This document shows positions 23,085-32,509 of a stretch of DNA of 42,092 nt, piece by piece. Origin of the DNA: Candidatus Paralachnospira caecorum (lineage in GTDB: Bacteria; Bacillota; Clostridia; Lachnospirales; Lachnospiraceae); contig CAJFHG010000022.1 in assembly GCA_904379015.1 (NCBI GenBank), positions 1 through 42,092 on the forward strand, given 5' to 3'. The notes under the pieces were generated by a model, which saw only the letters and a program-made list of their open reading frames with translations, had not been told where the DNA came from and made no database searches. The first letter of the stretch is position 1. Each line of letters starts with the position of its first letter. A program made the translations under genes and the position numbers.

Positions 23085-23113
23085 GAAGATCTCGAAAGAG
23101 GTCTTCTTTTTTT
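23085..23113 (+). terminator. Terminator of the Spo0E-like gene
   Basis: GAAGATCTC, loop GAAA, GAGGTCTTC, then seven or more T. Confidence 0.92.
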
Positions 23114-23136
23114 ATTGATAAAAAAAAGAAAGGCTC

Positions 23137-23165
23137 TTGATATTTCACTTTAAATGGCTTAAAAT
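23137..23165 (+). promoter_or_regulatory. Promoter of the dcw cluster
   Basis: TTGATA (23137-23142), 17-base spacer, TAAAAT (23160-23165). Confidence 0.75.
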
Positions 23166-23173
23166 GATACCAG

Positions 23174-23209
23174 GTGGTTAAAAAGTGGGTTAAAAGGGTA
23201 GAAAGTGGT
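23174..23209 (+). promoter_or_regulatory. MraZ operator: four G-rich direct repeats
   Basis: GTGGT (23174), GTGGG (23185), AGGGT (23195) and GTGGT (23205) recur every 10-11 bases, one helical turn. MraZ is known to bind short GTGG-type repeats near its own promoter. Here they begin right after the predicted transcription start, so bound MraZ would block RNA polymerase. Confidence 0.75.
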
Positions 23210-23235
23210 AAATTTGTTCTGATTGGGTGGCACAG

Positions 23236-23673
23236 ATGATGAATCAGTTGTTTATGGGTGAATACAATCATACGATGGATGCCAAAGGGCGCCTGATTGT
23301 CCCGGCCAAGTTCAGAGAAGCAGGCGGGGACAAATTTATTGTGACAAAGGGCCTGGACAGCTGTCTTTTTGTGTTTACGGAGGAAAAATGGGCATCTGTG
23401 GTCGCCAGTATCGGACATATGTCACTGACCAACAAAGACGCCAGAAGCTTTTCCCGTTTTCTCATCGGCGGAGCCGGCGAATGCGAGGTGGACAAGCAGG
23501 GCAGGATCCTGATCCCGGGAAATCTCAGAACTTATGCCCATCTTGAAAAGGACGTGGTCCTGGTGGGAGTGGGGACGAGAGTCGAGATCTGGAACCGTGA
23601 GGCATGGGAAAGCGCCAGCGATTACGAGGGAATCGAGGAGCTGGCAGAAGGACTGGAGGAACTGAGGTTTTAA
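23236..23673 (+). CDS. mraZ: Transcriptional regulator MraZ
   Basis: 145 residues from the ATG at 23236, chosen for GGGTGG five bases upstream; the next ATG (23239) and a GTG at 23227 are alternatives. It has two AbrB-like SpoVT/MraZ halves, each with the D-x-K-G-R signature: [15 protein letters not shown] near the N-terminus and [14 protein letters not shown] in the middle. It forms a ring-shaped oligomer that binds direct repeats and represses the division and wall genes. First gene of the dcw cluster; its stop is two bases before the rsmH start. Confidence 0.96.
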   Translation: MMNQLFMGEYNHTMDAKGRLIVPAKFREAGGDKFIVTKGLDSCLFVFTEEKWASVVASIGHMSLTNKDARSFSRFLIGGAGECEVDKQGRILIPGNLRTYAHLEKDVVLVGVGTRVEIWNREAWESASDYEGIEELAEGLEELRF

Positions 23674-23675
23674 CC

Positions 23676-24617
23676 ATGGGCTTTGAACACAAATCCGTAC
23701 TGCTGGAGGAAACAATTGCATACCTGAATATCAGGCCCGACGGGATTTACGCGGACGGAACTCTGGGCGGAGGCGGACATGCCTCTGAGGTCCTGAAGAG
23801 ACTGGGACCGTCCGGACGGTATATCGGCATCGACCAGGACGCGGACGCGCTGGCGGCGGCCGGAGAGCGTCTGAAGCCGTTCGGGGACAGGGTGACCATT
23901 GTAAGAGACAATTACGAGAATATGGGCGCGGTCCTTAAAAAGCTCGGGATCAGCCAGGTTGACGGGATCCTTCTGGATCTGGGAGTCTCTTCCTATCAGC
24001 TGGACACGCCGGAACGGGGATTTTCCTACAAAACCGATACGGTGCTGGACATGCGCATGGATCAGAGACAGCGGATCACGGCAAAGGACATCGTCAACGG
24101 CTACAGTGAATCGGAGCTGTACCGCATCATCAGAGATTACGGAGAAGATAAATTCGCCAGGAATATCGCGAAGCATATCGCGGCGGCGAGAGAAAAAAAG
24201 AGTATTGAGACAACCGGGCAGCTGGTGGAGATCATCAGAGAGGCTGTCCCGGCAAAGGCACAGATGACAGGAGGCCATCCGGCGAAAAAGACGTTCCAGG
24301 CGATCCGGATCGAGCTCAACCATGAGCTGGATGTGCTGAACCATTCCATCGATCAGATGATCGGACTTCTGAAGCCCGGAGGACGGTTCTGCATCATCAC
24401 CTTCCATTCGCTGGAAGACAGAATTGTAAAGAACAGTTTCCGAAGAAATGAAAATCCCTGTACCTGTCCGCCGAATTTTCCTGTATGCGTATGCGGCAAG
24501 GTGAGCAGAGGCAGAGTGGTCACGAAGAAACCGGTTCTTCCGGGAGAGGAGGAGCTGACAGAGAACAAGCGGGCCAAAAGCGCCAAGCTTCGGGTTTTTG
24601 AGAGGGCACAGGCCTGA
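23676..24617 (+). CDS. rsmH: 16S rRNA (cytosine-1402 N4) methyltransferase
   Basis: 313 residues. An S-adenosylmethionine enzyme that methylates C1402 in the ribosomal P site. Visible: SAM motif [26 protein letters not shown], the [14 protein letters not shown] segment and the C-terminal [18 protein letters not shown] motif. A late Cys cluster ([13 protein letters not shown]) is present, as in many Firmicutes. The ATG at 23676 follows AACTGAGG inside the end of mraZ; the longer upstream frame overlaps mraZ and is rejected. Confidence 0.97.
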   Translation: MGFEHKSVLLEETIAYLNIRPDGIYADGTLGGGGHASEVLKRLGPSGRYIGIDQDADALAAAGERLKPFGDRVTIVRDNYENMGAVLKKLGISQVDGILLDLGVSSYQLDTPERGFSYKTDTVLDMRMDQRQRITAKDIVNGYSESELYRIIRDYGEDKFARNIAKHIAAAREKKSIETTGQLVEIIREAVPAKAQMTGGHPAKKTFQAIRIELNHELDVLNHSIDQMIGLLKPGGRFCIITFHSLEDRIVKNSFRRNENPCTCPPNFPVCVCGKVSRGRVVTKKPVLPGEEELTENKRAKSAKLRVFERAQA

Positions 24618-24648
24618 CCGGCCGAAAGTCCCGGGAGGATTTGGATTT

Positions 24649-25104
24649 ATGGCATCATATAAAAAAAGAAGATCTTATTATGAAATAGAAGGAAACGCGG
24701 TCAGGAAGCCGGAGATTTACGTTCCCCATGAAGAGCAGGCGGAGCGGGTGCGGAAGGTCAGGAGAAACCGACAGAAGGCACTTCAGATGAGTCCCGGTTT
24801 TGTGGTTTTCCTGGCGGCGGCCTGCATGTTTGTGCTGGCAGTATGCGTGGATTATCTGAGGGTACAGGCGTCGATCGATTCGAGGATTTCCAATATCCAG
24901 CAGATGGAGGAGAGCCTCGAGAATCTGAAGGATACCAACGAGAAAACTCAGTCCCGGATCGCGGCGGCTTCTGATATTCAGCAGATCTATCAGAAAGCGA
25001 CGCAGGAGCTGGGCATGGTGTATCCCGACGACAGTCAGGTGATCTACTACGACAAAACAGAAAGCGAGTATGTGCAGCAGTATGAGAACATCCCCACAGA
25101 ATAG
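24649..25104 (+). CDS. ftsL: FtsL-like cell division protein
   Basis: 151 residues. A basic cytoplasmic N-terminus (1-62), one membrane helix (about 65-84, SPGFVVFLAAACMFVLAVCV), and an outside coiled coil (about 90-125, SRISNIQQMEESLENLKD), ending in an acidic tail with LGMVYPDDSQVIYY. The size, topology and position between rsmH and a division PBP identify it, since FtsL sequences diverge strongly. It partners with FtsQ/DivIB and FtsB/DivIC in the divisome. The ATG at 24649 has GGGAGGA upstream. Its end overlaps the start of the next gene. Confidence 0.85.
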   Translation: MASYKKRRSYYEIEGNAVRKPEIYVPHEEQAERVRKVRRNRQKALQMSPGFVVFLAAACMFVLAVCVDYLRVQASIDSRISNIQQMEESLENLKDTNEKTQSRIAAASDIQQIYQKATQELGMVYPDDSQVIYYDKTESEYVQQYENIPTE

Positions 25105-27106
25105 CGGCGGCGAACAGGGCCGCAGAAAAAACGCTCCTAAAATATTCCTAAAATATATGAAAAAAAAGCTGGCGCTCACCTTTTTTCTGGTGGCGCTGGC
25201 TTTATTTGGACTGGCAGTGGCGGTGGCTGTGATCGGGCAGAGAGACGGCGCGGACTACAGCCGCACAGTGCTGGCCCAGCAGACGTACACCTCCGATATC
25301 ATTCCTTTTAAAAGAGGAGAGATCACGGACCGGAACGGGACTGTTCTGGCGACCAATGAGGCGGTTTACAACCTGATCCTGGATCCTTCCGTGATCACTT
25401 CAGATGAGAATATTCTCAATCCCACTCTGGACGCGCTGGTGGAATGCTATGGCTATGACAGGGCTGAACTTGAAGCTTTGCTTAATGAAGATCCCAACGC
25501 GCAGTACATCCGTTATGAAAGAAGGATGAGTGAGGAGAGCCGGGACAAATTCCTGGCGAAGCAGGAAGAAGTCAACAATAATATGGAGATTAAGGACAAG
25601 ATCGACGGCGTCTGGTTTGAGACAGAATATAAACGGATCTATCCCTATTCCACGCTGGCCTGCGATCTGATCGGATTTTCATCGGAGGACGGAACCACCG
25701 GAAGCTACGGCATCGAGCAGTATTACAACGATGATCTGGCCGGTGTGGACGGAAGACGGTACGGATCCTTCAACGAGGATTCCGACGCGGAAAACGTGAC
25801 CAGAGACGCCATTGACGGAAATACGGTGGTATCCACCATCGACGTGAACCTTCAGTCGATCATAGAAGAGCAGATCCGTCTGTTCAATGAAAATGTCGGA
25901 TCAGAGAATACGGCGGTGATCGTCATGGATCCCAACAACGGCGAAGTCCTGGCGATGGCTTCTTATCCTTATTATGATCTGAACAATCCCTCGGATCTCA
26001 CCGTCAGCGGTTATTATACAAATGAAGAAATTGCTGCCATGAACGATGAGGAGACGACGGAAGCCCTCAATGAGATCTGGAAGAACTTCATTACCCAGAC
26101 GACCTATGAGCCGGGGTCCACGGCAAAGCCCCTGACCATCGCCGCGGGGCTTGAGGAAGGAAAGCTCAGCACGACAGACACGTATCTGTGCGACGGGGGC
26201 GAGGAGGTGGCCGGCAGCTATATCGGATGCCACAACCTTGCAGGGCATGGAATGCTGGATGTGCAGGGCGCGATTGTAGAATCCTGCAATGACGCGCTGA
26301 TGCATATCGGATGGCAGATCGGAAAGGAAGTGTTCTGCAAATATCAGCCGATCTTCGGACTGGGAGAACGGACCGGGATCGATCTGCCGGGAGAAGAGAC
26401 CGGGATCCTTCAGAACGAGGAGGCGATGACGGATGTGGACCTGGCGACCAATTCCTTCGGACAGAATTTCAACACCACGGTGATCCAGATGGCGGCGGCC
26501 TACTGTTCCATCATAAACGGCGGAAATTATTATACGCCCCATGTGGTGCGGGAAATCTTAAGTCCTGACGGCTCCGTGGTGCAGAGCATGGAGGCGACGC
26601 TGGTGCGGGAGACCGTCAGTGAAAGCACGTCTGAGTTCCTGAAAACGGCCATGCTGGCCATGGTTGACAATCAGACCACCTACTCGACCGCCATCGCCGG
26701 TTATGAGATCGGCGGCAAGACCGGTACGGCGGAGAAGCAGCCGAGAAGCGACAACACTTATGTGGTGTCCTTCTGCAGCTTTGTGCCGGCCAGCGACCCC
26801 GAATATTTTATGATGGTCGTCATCGATGAGCCCAACGTGGAGGACCAGTCGTCAGGCGGGTACGCCACATCCCTGACCCATGATCTGTGGACCCAGATCA
26901 TTCCCTATCTGAATCTGTTCCCGACCCGGAGCACAGACGGGACAGAGACAGAGACGGCCGCGACGCAGTCAGTCCTTCAGCAGCCGGAAAGCCAGGCCGC
27001 GGACGGCGGAAATGAGGCCGGCGGAGAGGAAGCCGATCCCGGAGCGGAGGGAGAGGCGGACGCGGCCGCTGAAGCGGAAGCAGATCCCCAGAACGGGGCG
27101 GAATAA
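25070..27106 (+). CDS. Class B penicillin-binding protein (FtsI/PBP2B type)
   Basis: 678 residues from ATG 25070; ATG 25082 is an alternative start, and both overlap ftsL. A basic N-terminus, one membrane anchor (about 33-56), the dimerisation/pedestal domain (about 80-270) with RGEITDRNG, then the transpeptidase with S350-TAK, S405-CN and K550-TG. It makes septal peptidoglycan cross-links. The C-terminal 60 residues are a Glu/Ala/Gly-rich low-complexity tail ending in ADPQNGAE. There is no PASTA domain. It is followed by a second, shorter PBP, as in other Clostridia where one acts in division and one in sporulation. Confidence 0.93.
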   Translation: MCSSMRTSPQNSGGEQGRRKNAPKIFLKYMKKKLALTFFLVALALFGLAVAVAVIGQRDGADYSRTVLAQQTYTSDIIPFKRGEITDRNGTVLATNEAVYNLILDPSVITSDENILNPTLDALVECYGYDRAELEALLNEDPNAQYIRYERRMSEESRDKFLAKQEEVNNNMEIKDKIDGVWFETEYKRIYPYSTLACDLIGFSSEDGTTGSYGIEQYYNDDLAGVDGRRYGSFNEDSDAENVTRDAIDGNTVVSTIDVNLQSIIEEQIRLFNENVGSENTAVIVMDPNNGEVLAMASYPYYDLNNPSDLTVSGYYTNEEIAAMNDEETTEALNEIWKNFITQTTYEPGSTAKPLTIAAGLEEGKLSTTDTYLCDGGEEVAGSYIGCHNLAGHGMLDVQGAIVESCNDALMHIGWQIGKEVFCKYQPIFGLGERTGIDLPGEETGILQNEEAMTDVDLATNSFGQNFNTTVIQMAAAYCSIINGGNYYTPHVVREILSPDGSVVQSMEATLVRETVSESTSEFLKTAMLAMVDNQTTYSTAIAGYEIGGKTGTAEKQPRSDNTYVVSFCSFVPASDPEYFMMVVIDEPNVEDQSSGGYATSLTHDLWTQIIPYLNLFPTRSTDGTETETAATQSVLQQPESQAADGGNEAGGEEADPGAEGEADAAAEAEADPQNGAE

Positions 27107-27168
27107 GGAGAATGGAATGTTCCGGAGAACAGAGACATAAGTTTTAATAAAAACTCCGGAGGCGGTAC

Positions 27169-28911
27169 ATGGATCTGAAAGATCGGAACTGCACGTTTCA
27201 CCGGATGAAGATCCTGATCGTGTTTGTCCTGTGCCTTGCGGGCTTTGGAGTCCTGACGGTCAGGCTGGGATATCTGATGCTGTTTCAGTCGGCCTACTAT
27301 ACGGCCCTGGCAGAGGAGCTGCATGAGCGGGAGCGTTCCATCAAGGCGGCGAGGGGACGCATTTACGATGCCAACGGCACCGTGATCGCCGACAACAGAA
27401 CGGTCTGCACCATATCTGTGATCCATAACCAGATCACAGATCCCGACGCGGTGGTGGCAGCCCTCTGCGAACACCTGTCCCTCTCTGAGGAAGAGGTTCG
27501 GGAAAAGGTGGAAACATACAGTTCAAGAGAAATCATCAAATCCAACGTGGATAAATCGACAGGCGACGCTATACGGGCCTGTGATCTGGACGGCGTGAAG
27601 GTGGACGAGGACTACAGGCGTTATTATCCCTTCGGCAGCCTGGCATCCAGGGTTCTCGGCTTTACCGGCGCTGACAATCAGGGGATCATCGGTCTGGAGG
27701 TTCAGTATGAAGAATATCTGAAGGGCCAGAACGGAACCATCCTGACTCTGACAGACGCGAGAGGCGTGGAGATCGACACGGCGGCGGAGCAGAGGATCGA
27801 ACCGGTGGAGGGCATGAGCCTGTATCTGAGTCTGGATGTGAATATCCAGAAATACGCCGAGCAGGCGGCCAGAAAGGTGATGGAGCAGAAAAACGCGAAG
27901 CAGGTTTCCGTCATTGTGATGAATCCTCAGAACGGGGAGATCATGGCCATGGTCAGTGTGCCGGAATTTGACCTGAATGATCCGTTTGCCCTGACCGGAA
28001 CGGGGGAGACAGAGGCAGCTTCCGCGGACAGCGGGGAGTATCAGGATCTGCTGAACCAGATGTGGCGCAATCCCTGCATCAATGACACCTATGAACCGGG
28101 CTCCACTTTCAAGATCATCACGGCGGCGGCAGGCCTGGAGGAGGGCGTGGTCTCTCTGGAGGATGCCTTTTACTGCCCCGGATATAAGATCGTGGAGGAC
28201 CGGCGCATCCACTGTCATAAGGTGGCGGGCCACGGAGCGGAAAATTTCCTTCAGGGCGCCATGAATTCCTGCAATCCGGTTTTCATCGAGGTGGGACTGA
28301 GGCTGGGCGTGCCGGGGATGTATCAGTATTTTGAACAGTTCGGCCTTCTGGAAAAGACCGGGATCGATCTGCCCGGGGAGGCGGGCACCATCATGCACAG
28401 GCAGGAGGATATGGGAGAAGTGGAGCTGGCCACGGTATCCTTCGGCCAGTCTTTTCAGATCACGCCTCTTCAGCTGATCACCACAGCCAGCAGCATCATC
28501 AACGGCGGAACCCGGATCACGCCCCATTTCGGCGTGGAGGCGAGGAGCAGCGACGGGAGCGTCATCAGAGAATTTCAGTATGACAGCCAGGAACAGATCC
28601 TGTCAGAAGAAACCAGTGAAACCATGCGTTATATCCTGGAGCAGGTGGTGGCAGAGGGAACCGGGAACAAAGCATATCTGGAAGGCTACCGGATCGGAGG
28701 AAAGACGGCGACTTCGGAAAAGCTTCCGAGGAGCGAGAACAAATATATTTCTTCGTTTCTTGGATTCGCGCCGGCAGATGATCCCCAGGTGATCGCCCTG
28801 ATCACCATCGACGAGCCGGAGGGGATTTATTACGGAGGCACCATCGCGGCACCGGTCATCGCGGAGATCTTCGACAATATCCTGCCTTATCTGGGAATAG
28901 AAAAGGATTGA
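27169..28911 (+). CDS. Class B penicillin-binding protein (SpoVD/PBP2 type)
   Basis: 580 residues. N-terminal anchor (about 14-36), PBP dimer domain (about 55-220) with RGRIYDANGTVIADN, and transpeptidase with S312-TFK, S367-CN and K512-TA. The third box reads KTAT rather than the usual KTGT. It is shorter than typical SpoVD (about 640) because a C-terminal PASTA domain is missing. By position (second PBP before mraY) it matches SpoVD of spore cortex synthesis, but a vegetative role cannot be excluded. RBS: CGGAGGCGG. Confidence 0.9.
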   Translation: MDLKDRNCTFHRMKILIVFVLCLAGFGVLTVRLGYLMLFQSAYYTALAEELHERERSIKAARGRIYDANGTVIADNRTVCTISVIHNQITDPDAVVAALCEHLSLSEEEVREKVETYSSREIIKSNVDKSTGDAIRACDLDGVKVDEDYRRYYPFGSLASRVLGFTGADNQGIIGLEVQYEEYLKGQNGTILTLTDARGVEIDTAAEQRIEPVEGMSLYLSLDVNIQKYAEQAARKVMEQKNAKQVSVIVMNPQNGEIMAMVSVPEFDLNDPFALTGTGETEAASADSGEYQDLLNQMWRNPCINDTYEPGSTFKIITAAAGLEEGVVSLEDAFYCPGYKIVEDRRIHCHKVAGHGAENFLQGAMNSCNPVFIEVGLRLGVPGMYQYFEQFGLLEKTGIDLPGEAGTIMHRQEDMGEVELATVSFGQSFQITPLQLITTASSIINGGTRITPHFGVEARSSDGSVIREFQYDSQEQILSEETSETMRYILEQVVAEGTGNKAYLEGYRIGGKTATSEKLPRSENKYISSFLGFAPADDPQVIALITIDEPEGIYYGGTIAAPVIAEIFDNILPYLGIEKD

Positions 28912-28936
28912 TTCTTCTCTGAAAAAGTCTTATACT
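28908..28936 (+). promoter_or_regulatory. Internal promoter before mraY
   Basis: TTGATT (28908-28913), 17-base spacer, TATACT (28931-28936), overlapping the stop codon of the upstream PBP gene. It would let mraY-murD-ftsW be made apart from the two PBPs. Confidence 0.6.
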
Positions 28937-28980
28937 GAAACAGTTGACGCATCGAAAGAAAAATAAAGAGGAGTATTCAT

Positions 28981-29937
28981 ATGAAATATGCAGCAATCAT
29001 TTCCGTATTGATCTCGTTTGCCATCAGCGCCATTCTGTGTCCGATTCTGATTCCGTTCCTCAGGAAGCTGAAATTCGGCCAGACGATCAGAGATGAGGGG
29101 CCCAAGGCCCATATGAAAAAATCAGGTACGCCGACCATGGGCGGGCTGGCCATTCTGATCAGCGTGGCGGTGACGAGTCTGTTTTTCGTGAAAGATTATC
29201 CCAGGATCATTCCGGTCCTGTTCACCACGGTAGGATTCGGGATCGTCGGACTTCTGGATGATTTCATCAAGGTAGTCCTGAAGCGCTCCGAGGGGCTGAA
29301 GCCCTGGCAGAAGCTGGGATGCCAGCTGGTGATCGCCGGCATTCTGTGTTATTATCTGATGACCTCCGATACGGTGTCCACGGCCATGATCATTCCCTTT
29401 ACAGGCGGAAAAACCCTGGATCTTGGATGGTTTTTCATTCCGGCCTTTTTTATCATCGTGCTGGGTACGGACAACGGAGTGAACCTGACAGACGGTCTGG
29501 ACGGATTGTGCACCAGCGTGACGATCCTGGTTGCTGTGTTCTTCACGGTGGTTTCCATGGGAATGGGAGGCGGCATCGAGCCCATTACAGGGGCGGTAGC
29601 GGGGGCGCTGCTGGGCTTCCTGGTCTTCAACGCGTATCCGGCGAAGGTCTTTATGGGCGATACCGGATCACTGGCCCTCGGCGGCTTTGTGGTATCATCG
29701 GCATTCATGCTGCAGATGCCGATTTTCATCCTTCTGGTAGGATTTATTTATTTCGCGGAAACCGTATCAGTCATGCTGCAGGTGGCATACTTTAAAAAGA
29801 CCCACGGAAAGCGGCTGTTCCGGATGACGCCCATCCATCATCATTTCGAGCTGGGAGGCTGGTCCGAGACAAGGATCGTGACCGTATTTTCTACTGTGAC
29901 GGCAATTTTATGCCTGGTCGCTTACATGGCACTGTAA
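28981..29937 (+). CDS. mraY: Phospho-N-acetylmuramoyl-pentapeptide transferase
   Basis: 318 residues, ten membrane segments. It makes lipid I from UDP-MurNAc-pentapeptide and undecaprenyl phosphate. Signature regions: GPKAHMKKSGTPTMGGLAIL, GLLDDFIKVVLKRSEGL, the Asp-rich NLTDGLDGL loop, FMGDTGSLALGG, and the C-terminal RMTPIHHHFELGG. RBS AGAGGAG. It is followed 20 bases later by murD. Confidence 0.98.
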   Translation: MKYAAIISVLISFAISAILCPILIPFLRKLKFGQTIRDEGPKAHMKKSGTPTMGGLAILISVAVTSLFFVKDYPRIIPVLFTTVGFGIVGLLDDFIKVVLKRSEGLKPWQKLGCQLVIAGILCYYLMTSDTVSTAMIIPFTGGKTLDLGWFFIPAFFIIVLGTDNGVNLTDGLDGLCTSVTILVAVFFTVVSMGMGGGIEPITGAVAGALLGFLVFNAYPAKVFMGDTGSLALGGFVVSSAFMLQMPIFILLVGFIYFAETVSVMLQVAYFKKTHGKRLFRMTPIHHHFELGGWSETRIVTVFSTVTAILCLVAYMAL

Positions 29938-29956
29938 TGACAGAGAGGAATGGAAA

Positions 29957-31315
29957 ATGGAAGAAAAAACAAATCAGAAAAAAATACTGGTGGCAGGCGG
30001 CGGAATCAGCGGCGTCGGCGCGGCCGGAATGCTTCTGCGGACGGGAGAACCGGTGATCCTGTATGACGGAAATGAAAAGCTGGACCGGACGGCTCTGGCG
30101 GCTTCTTTTGGAGAAACAGTCCCGGAGATCGTGCTTGGAGAACTGACAGACGAAGTAATCAGCCAGGTGCGGGCCTGTGTGATCAGTCCCGGCATTCCTC
30201 TGCGGGCGCCTTTCGTACAGAAGCTGAAGGCGGCCGGAATTCCCATCTGGAGCGAGATCGAGGCGGCTTACCGCCATGGGAAAGGCAGGCTGGCAGCTGT
30301 CACCGGAACCAACGGAAAGACGACGACAACGGCTCTTACGGGAGAGATCCTGAAGGCATATTATCCCTCTGTATTTGTGGTGGGGAATATCGGGACTGCC
30401 TATACGGAAAAGGCGCTGGAGATGACAGAGGAGTCTGTGACGGCCGCGGAGGTTTCCAGCTTTCAGCTGGAGACCATTGACACCTTTCATCCCAATGTGA
30501 GCGTGATCCTGAATATTACGCCGGATCATCTGGACCGCCACGGCAGTATGGAGGAATATATCCGGGTCAAGGAGCTGGTCACGAAAAATCAGGGAATCGG
30601 GGATACCTGTGTCCTGAATTATGAGGATGAGATCCTGAGAGAATTCGGAAAAACGCTGAACGGCGTCAGAGTCCTTTATTTCAGCAGCAGACAGAGGGTG
30701 CCGGGAAGCGTTTATCTGGAGAAGGATGAGATCGTCAGTGAACTGTCCGGTGTCCGGGAAACGGTGGCGCGCACCGGAGAGCTCCGGATTCTCGGCGTCC
30801 ACAATTATGAGAACGCCATGGCGGCGGTGCTGGCGTCAGACGCCCTGGGGGTGCCCATGGATGTGATCCGCAGGGCGCTGAAGGAATTCCAGGCTGTGGA
30901 GCACCGGATCGAATTTGTGGTGGAAAAAGACGGAGTGGCATATTATAATGATTCCAAGGGCACCAATCCGGACGCGGCGATCCAGGGAATCCGGGCTATG
31001 GTGCGTCCCACAGTCCTCATCGGCGGCGGCTATGACAAGGGGGCTGTCTACGGGGACTGGATCCGTGCCTTTGACGGCAAGGTAAAGAAGCTGATCCTTC
31101 TGGGGCAGACCGCGGAAAAGATTGCCGCGGAGGCGGAGTCCCTCGGTTTTACGGACTTCTGTTTCGCTCAGTCCATGGAAGACGCGGTGGAAAAAGCAAA
31201 GGAAACGGCAGTACCCGGCGATGCAGTGCTTTTATCGCCTGCCTGTGCCAGCTGGGGCATGTTTAAAAATTACGAGGAGCGTGGAAGAGTATTCAAAGAG
31301 CTTGTAAAAAAGTAA
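29957..31315 (+). CDS. murD: UDP-N-acetylmuramoylalanine--D-glutamate ligase
   Basis: 452 residues. Adds D-Glu to UDP-MurNAc-L-Ala. N-terminal nucleotide-sugar fold (VAGGGISGVGAAGML), central ATPase with P-loop GTNGKTTTT, the conserved EVSSFQLE and ITPDHLDRHGSMEEY segments, and the C-terminal ligase domain with NDSKGTNPDAA and LLSPACASWGMF. The carbamylated-Lys region near VKEL is present. It follows mraY and precedes ftsW. Confidence 0.98.
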   Translation: MEEKTNQKKILVAGGGISGVGAAGMLLRTGEPVILYDGNEKLDRTALAASFGETVPEIVLGELTDEVISQVRACVISPGIPLRAPFVQKLKAAGIPIWSEIEAAYRHGKGRLAAVTGTNGKTTTTALTGEILKAYYPSVFVVGNIGTAYTEKALEMTEESVTAAEVSSFQLETIDTFHPNVSVILNITPDHLDRHGSMEEYIRVKELVTKNQGIGDTCVLNYEDEILREFGKTLNGVRVLYFSSRQRVPGSVYLEKDEIVSELSGVRETVARTGELRILGVHNYENAMAAVLASDALGVPMDVIRRALKEFQAVEHRIEFVVEKDGVAYYNDSKGTNPDAAIQGIRAMVRPTVLIGGGYDKGAVYGDWIRAFDGKVKKLILLGQTAEKIAAEAESLGFTDFCFAQSMEDAVEKAKETAVPGDAVLLSPACASWGMFKNYEERGRVFKELVKK

Positions 31316-31342
31316 CGGCACGGAAGGAATCGGAGAGTGCAG

Positions 31343-32509
31343 ATGGGCAGGGTAAACGCGGAAAAGAGTAAAAAACTGAATAAACCTCAGAGATATTATG
31401 ACTACAGTCTGCTGGCGGTGATTCTTTTTTTGTGCTGCTTCGGCCTGATCATGGTCTACAGCTCCAGTTCCTACACGGCCCAGATCAATACAGGGGATTC
31501 TCTGTTCTATCTGAAAAAGCAGGGGATCGCTTTTCTCATCGGCCTGGTCTGTATGTTCCTGGTCTCCAAGATCGACTATCATAGATTTGGAAAGCTGGCT
31601 GTGCTGGGATACATACTGGCCCTGGTGCTCATGGTGCTGGTGAATTTTACACCCTTCGGCATTGAGTACAACGGCAAGAAGAGATGGTTCGGCATCGGAA
31701 ATACGTCTCTGTTCCAGGCGGCTGAGGCCGTCAAGGTGGCACTGATCCTTTCCATGGCCAGCCTGATCACAAAGTTCTTCGGTAAGATCGATACCTGGCG
31801 GGCTCAGCTCCTGATCGCGGCGCTTCAGGTTCCGGTCATTTTACTGGTGACGGCCAACAATCTGAGCAGCGGCATTATCCTGCTGGGCATTGTGTTTATC
31901 ATGATCTTTGTGGCAAGCCGCAGGAAAGTCCGTTTTCTTGTGATGGTGGCAGGAGCGGCCGGCCTGATCGGATTTGTCATGCTGTTTTCCGATCAGCTCA
32001 TTGAGTGGAATATTCTGCAGGAGTATCAGCTGGAGCGCATTCTTGTGTGGAGAGATCCCTCCGCCTACGCGCTGGAAGGCGGCCATCAGGTGCTCCAGGG
32101 CCTTTATGCCATCGGTTCCGGCGGGCTGTTCGGCAAAGGGCTGGGAGAAAGCATGCAGAAGCTGGGCTTTGTGCCGGAGGCCCAGAATGACATGATCTTT
32201 TCGATCATCTGCGAGGAACTGGGACTGTTCGGAGCAGTCTGCGTGATTCTTCTGTTCCTCTTTATGATCTGGCGCTTTATGGTGATCGCCAATAACGCTC
32301 CGGATCTGTTCGGCGCCATGCTGGTGGTCGGGATCATGGCGCATATTGCCCTTCAGGTCATCTTGAATATAGCAGTCGTCACCAACACGATCCCCAATAC
32401 GGGAATCACCCTCCCCTTTATCAGCTACGGAGGAACCTCCGTGGTGTTCCTGATGATCGAGATGGGAGCGGCCCTCAGTGTATCGAACAGCATCCGGTAT
32501 GAGAGATGA
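31343..32509 (+). CDS. ftsW: FtsW/SpoVE-type SEDS glycosyltransferase
   Basis: 388 residues from the ATG at 31343, which has CGGAG seven bases upstream (the GTG at 31337 is less likely). Ten membrane segments with SEDS landmarks: GLIMVYSSSSYTAQ, NGKKRWFGIG, the long outside loop with YQLERILVWRDPSAYALEGGHQ (catalytic Asp region), GLGESMQKLGFVPEAQNDMIFSIICEELG, and the last GITLPFISYGGTSVVFLM. It polymerises glycan with a class B PBP. It overlaps ftsQ by four bases. murG, usually next, is absent here. Confidence 0.95.
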   Translation: MGRVNAEKSKKLNKPQRYYDYSLLAVILFLCCFGLIMVYSSSSYTAQINTGDSLFYLKKQGIAFLIGLVCMFLVSKIDYHRFGKLAVLGYILALVLMVLVNFTPFGIEYNGKKRWFGIGNTSLFQAAEAVKVALILSMASLITKFFGKIDTWRAQLLIAALQVPVILLVTANNLSSGIILLGIVFIMIFVASRRKVRFLVMVAGAAGLIGFVMLFSDQLIEWNILQEYQLERILVWRDPSAYALEGGHQVLQGLYAIGSGGLFGKGLGESMQKLGFVPEAQNDMIFSIICEELGLFGAVCVILLFLFMIWRFMVIANNAPDLFGAMLVVGIMAHIALQVILNIAVVTNTIPNTGITLPFISYGGTSVVFLMIEMGAALSVSNSIRYER

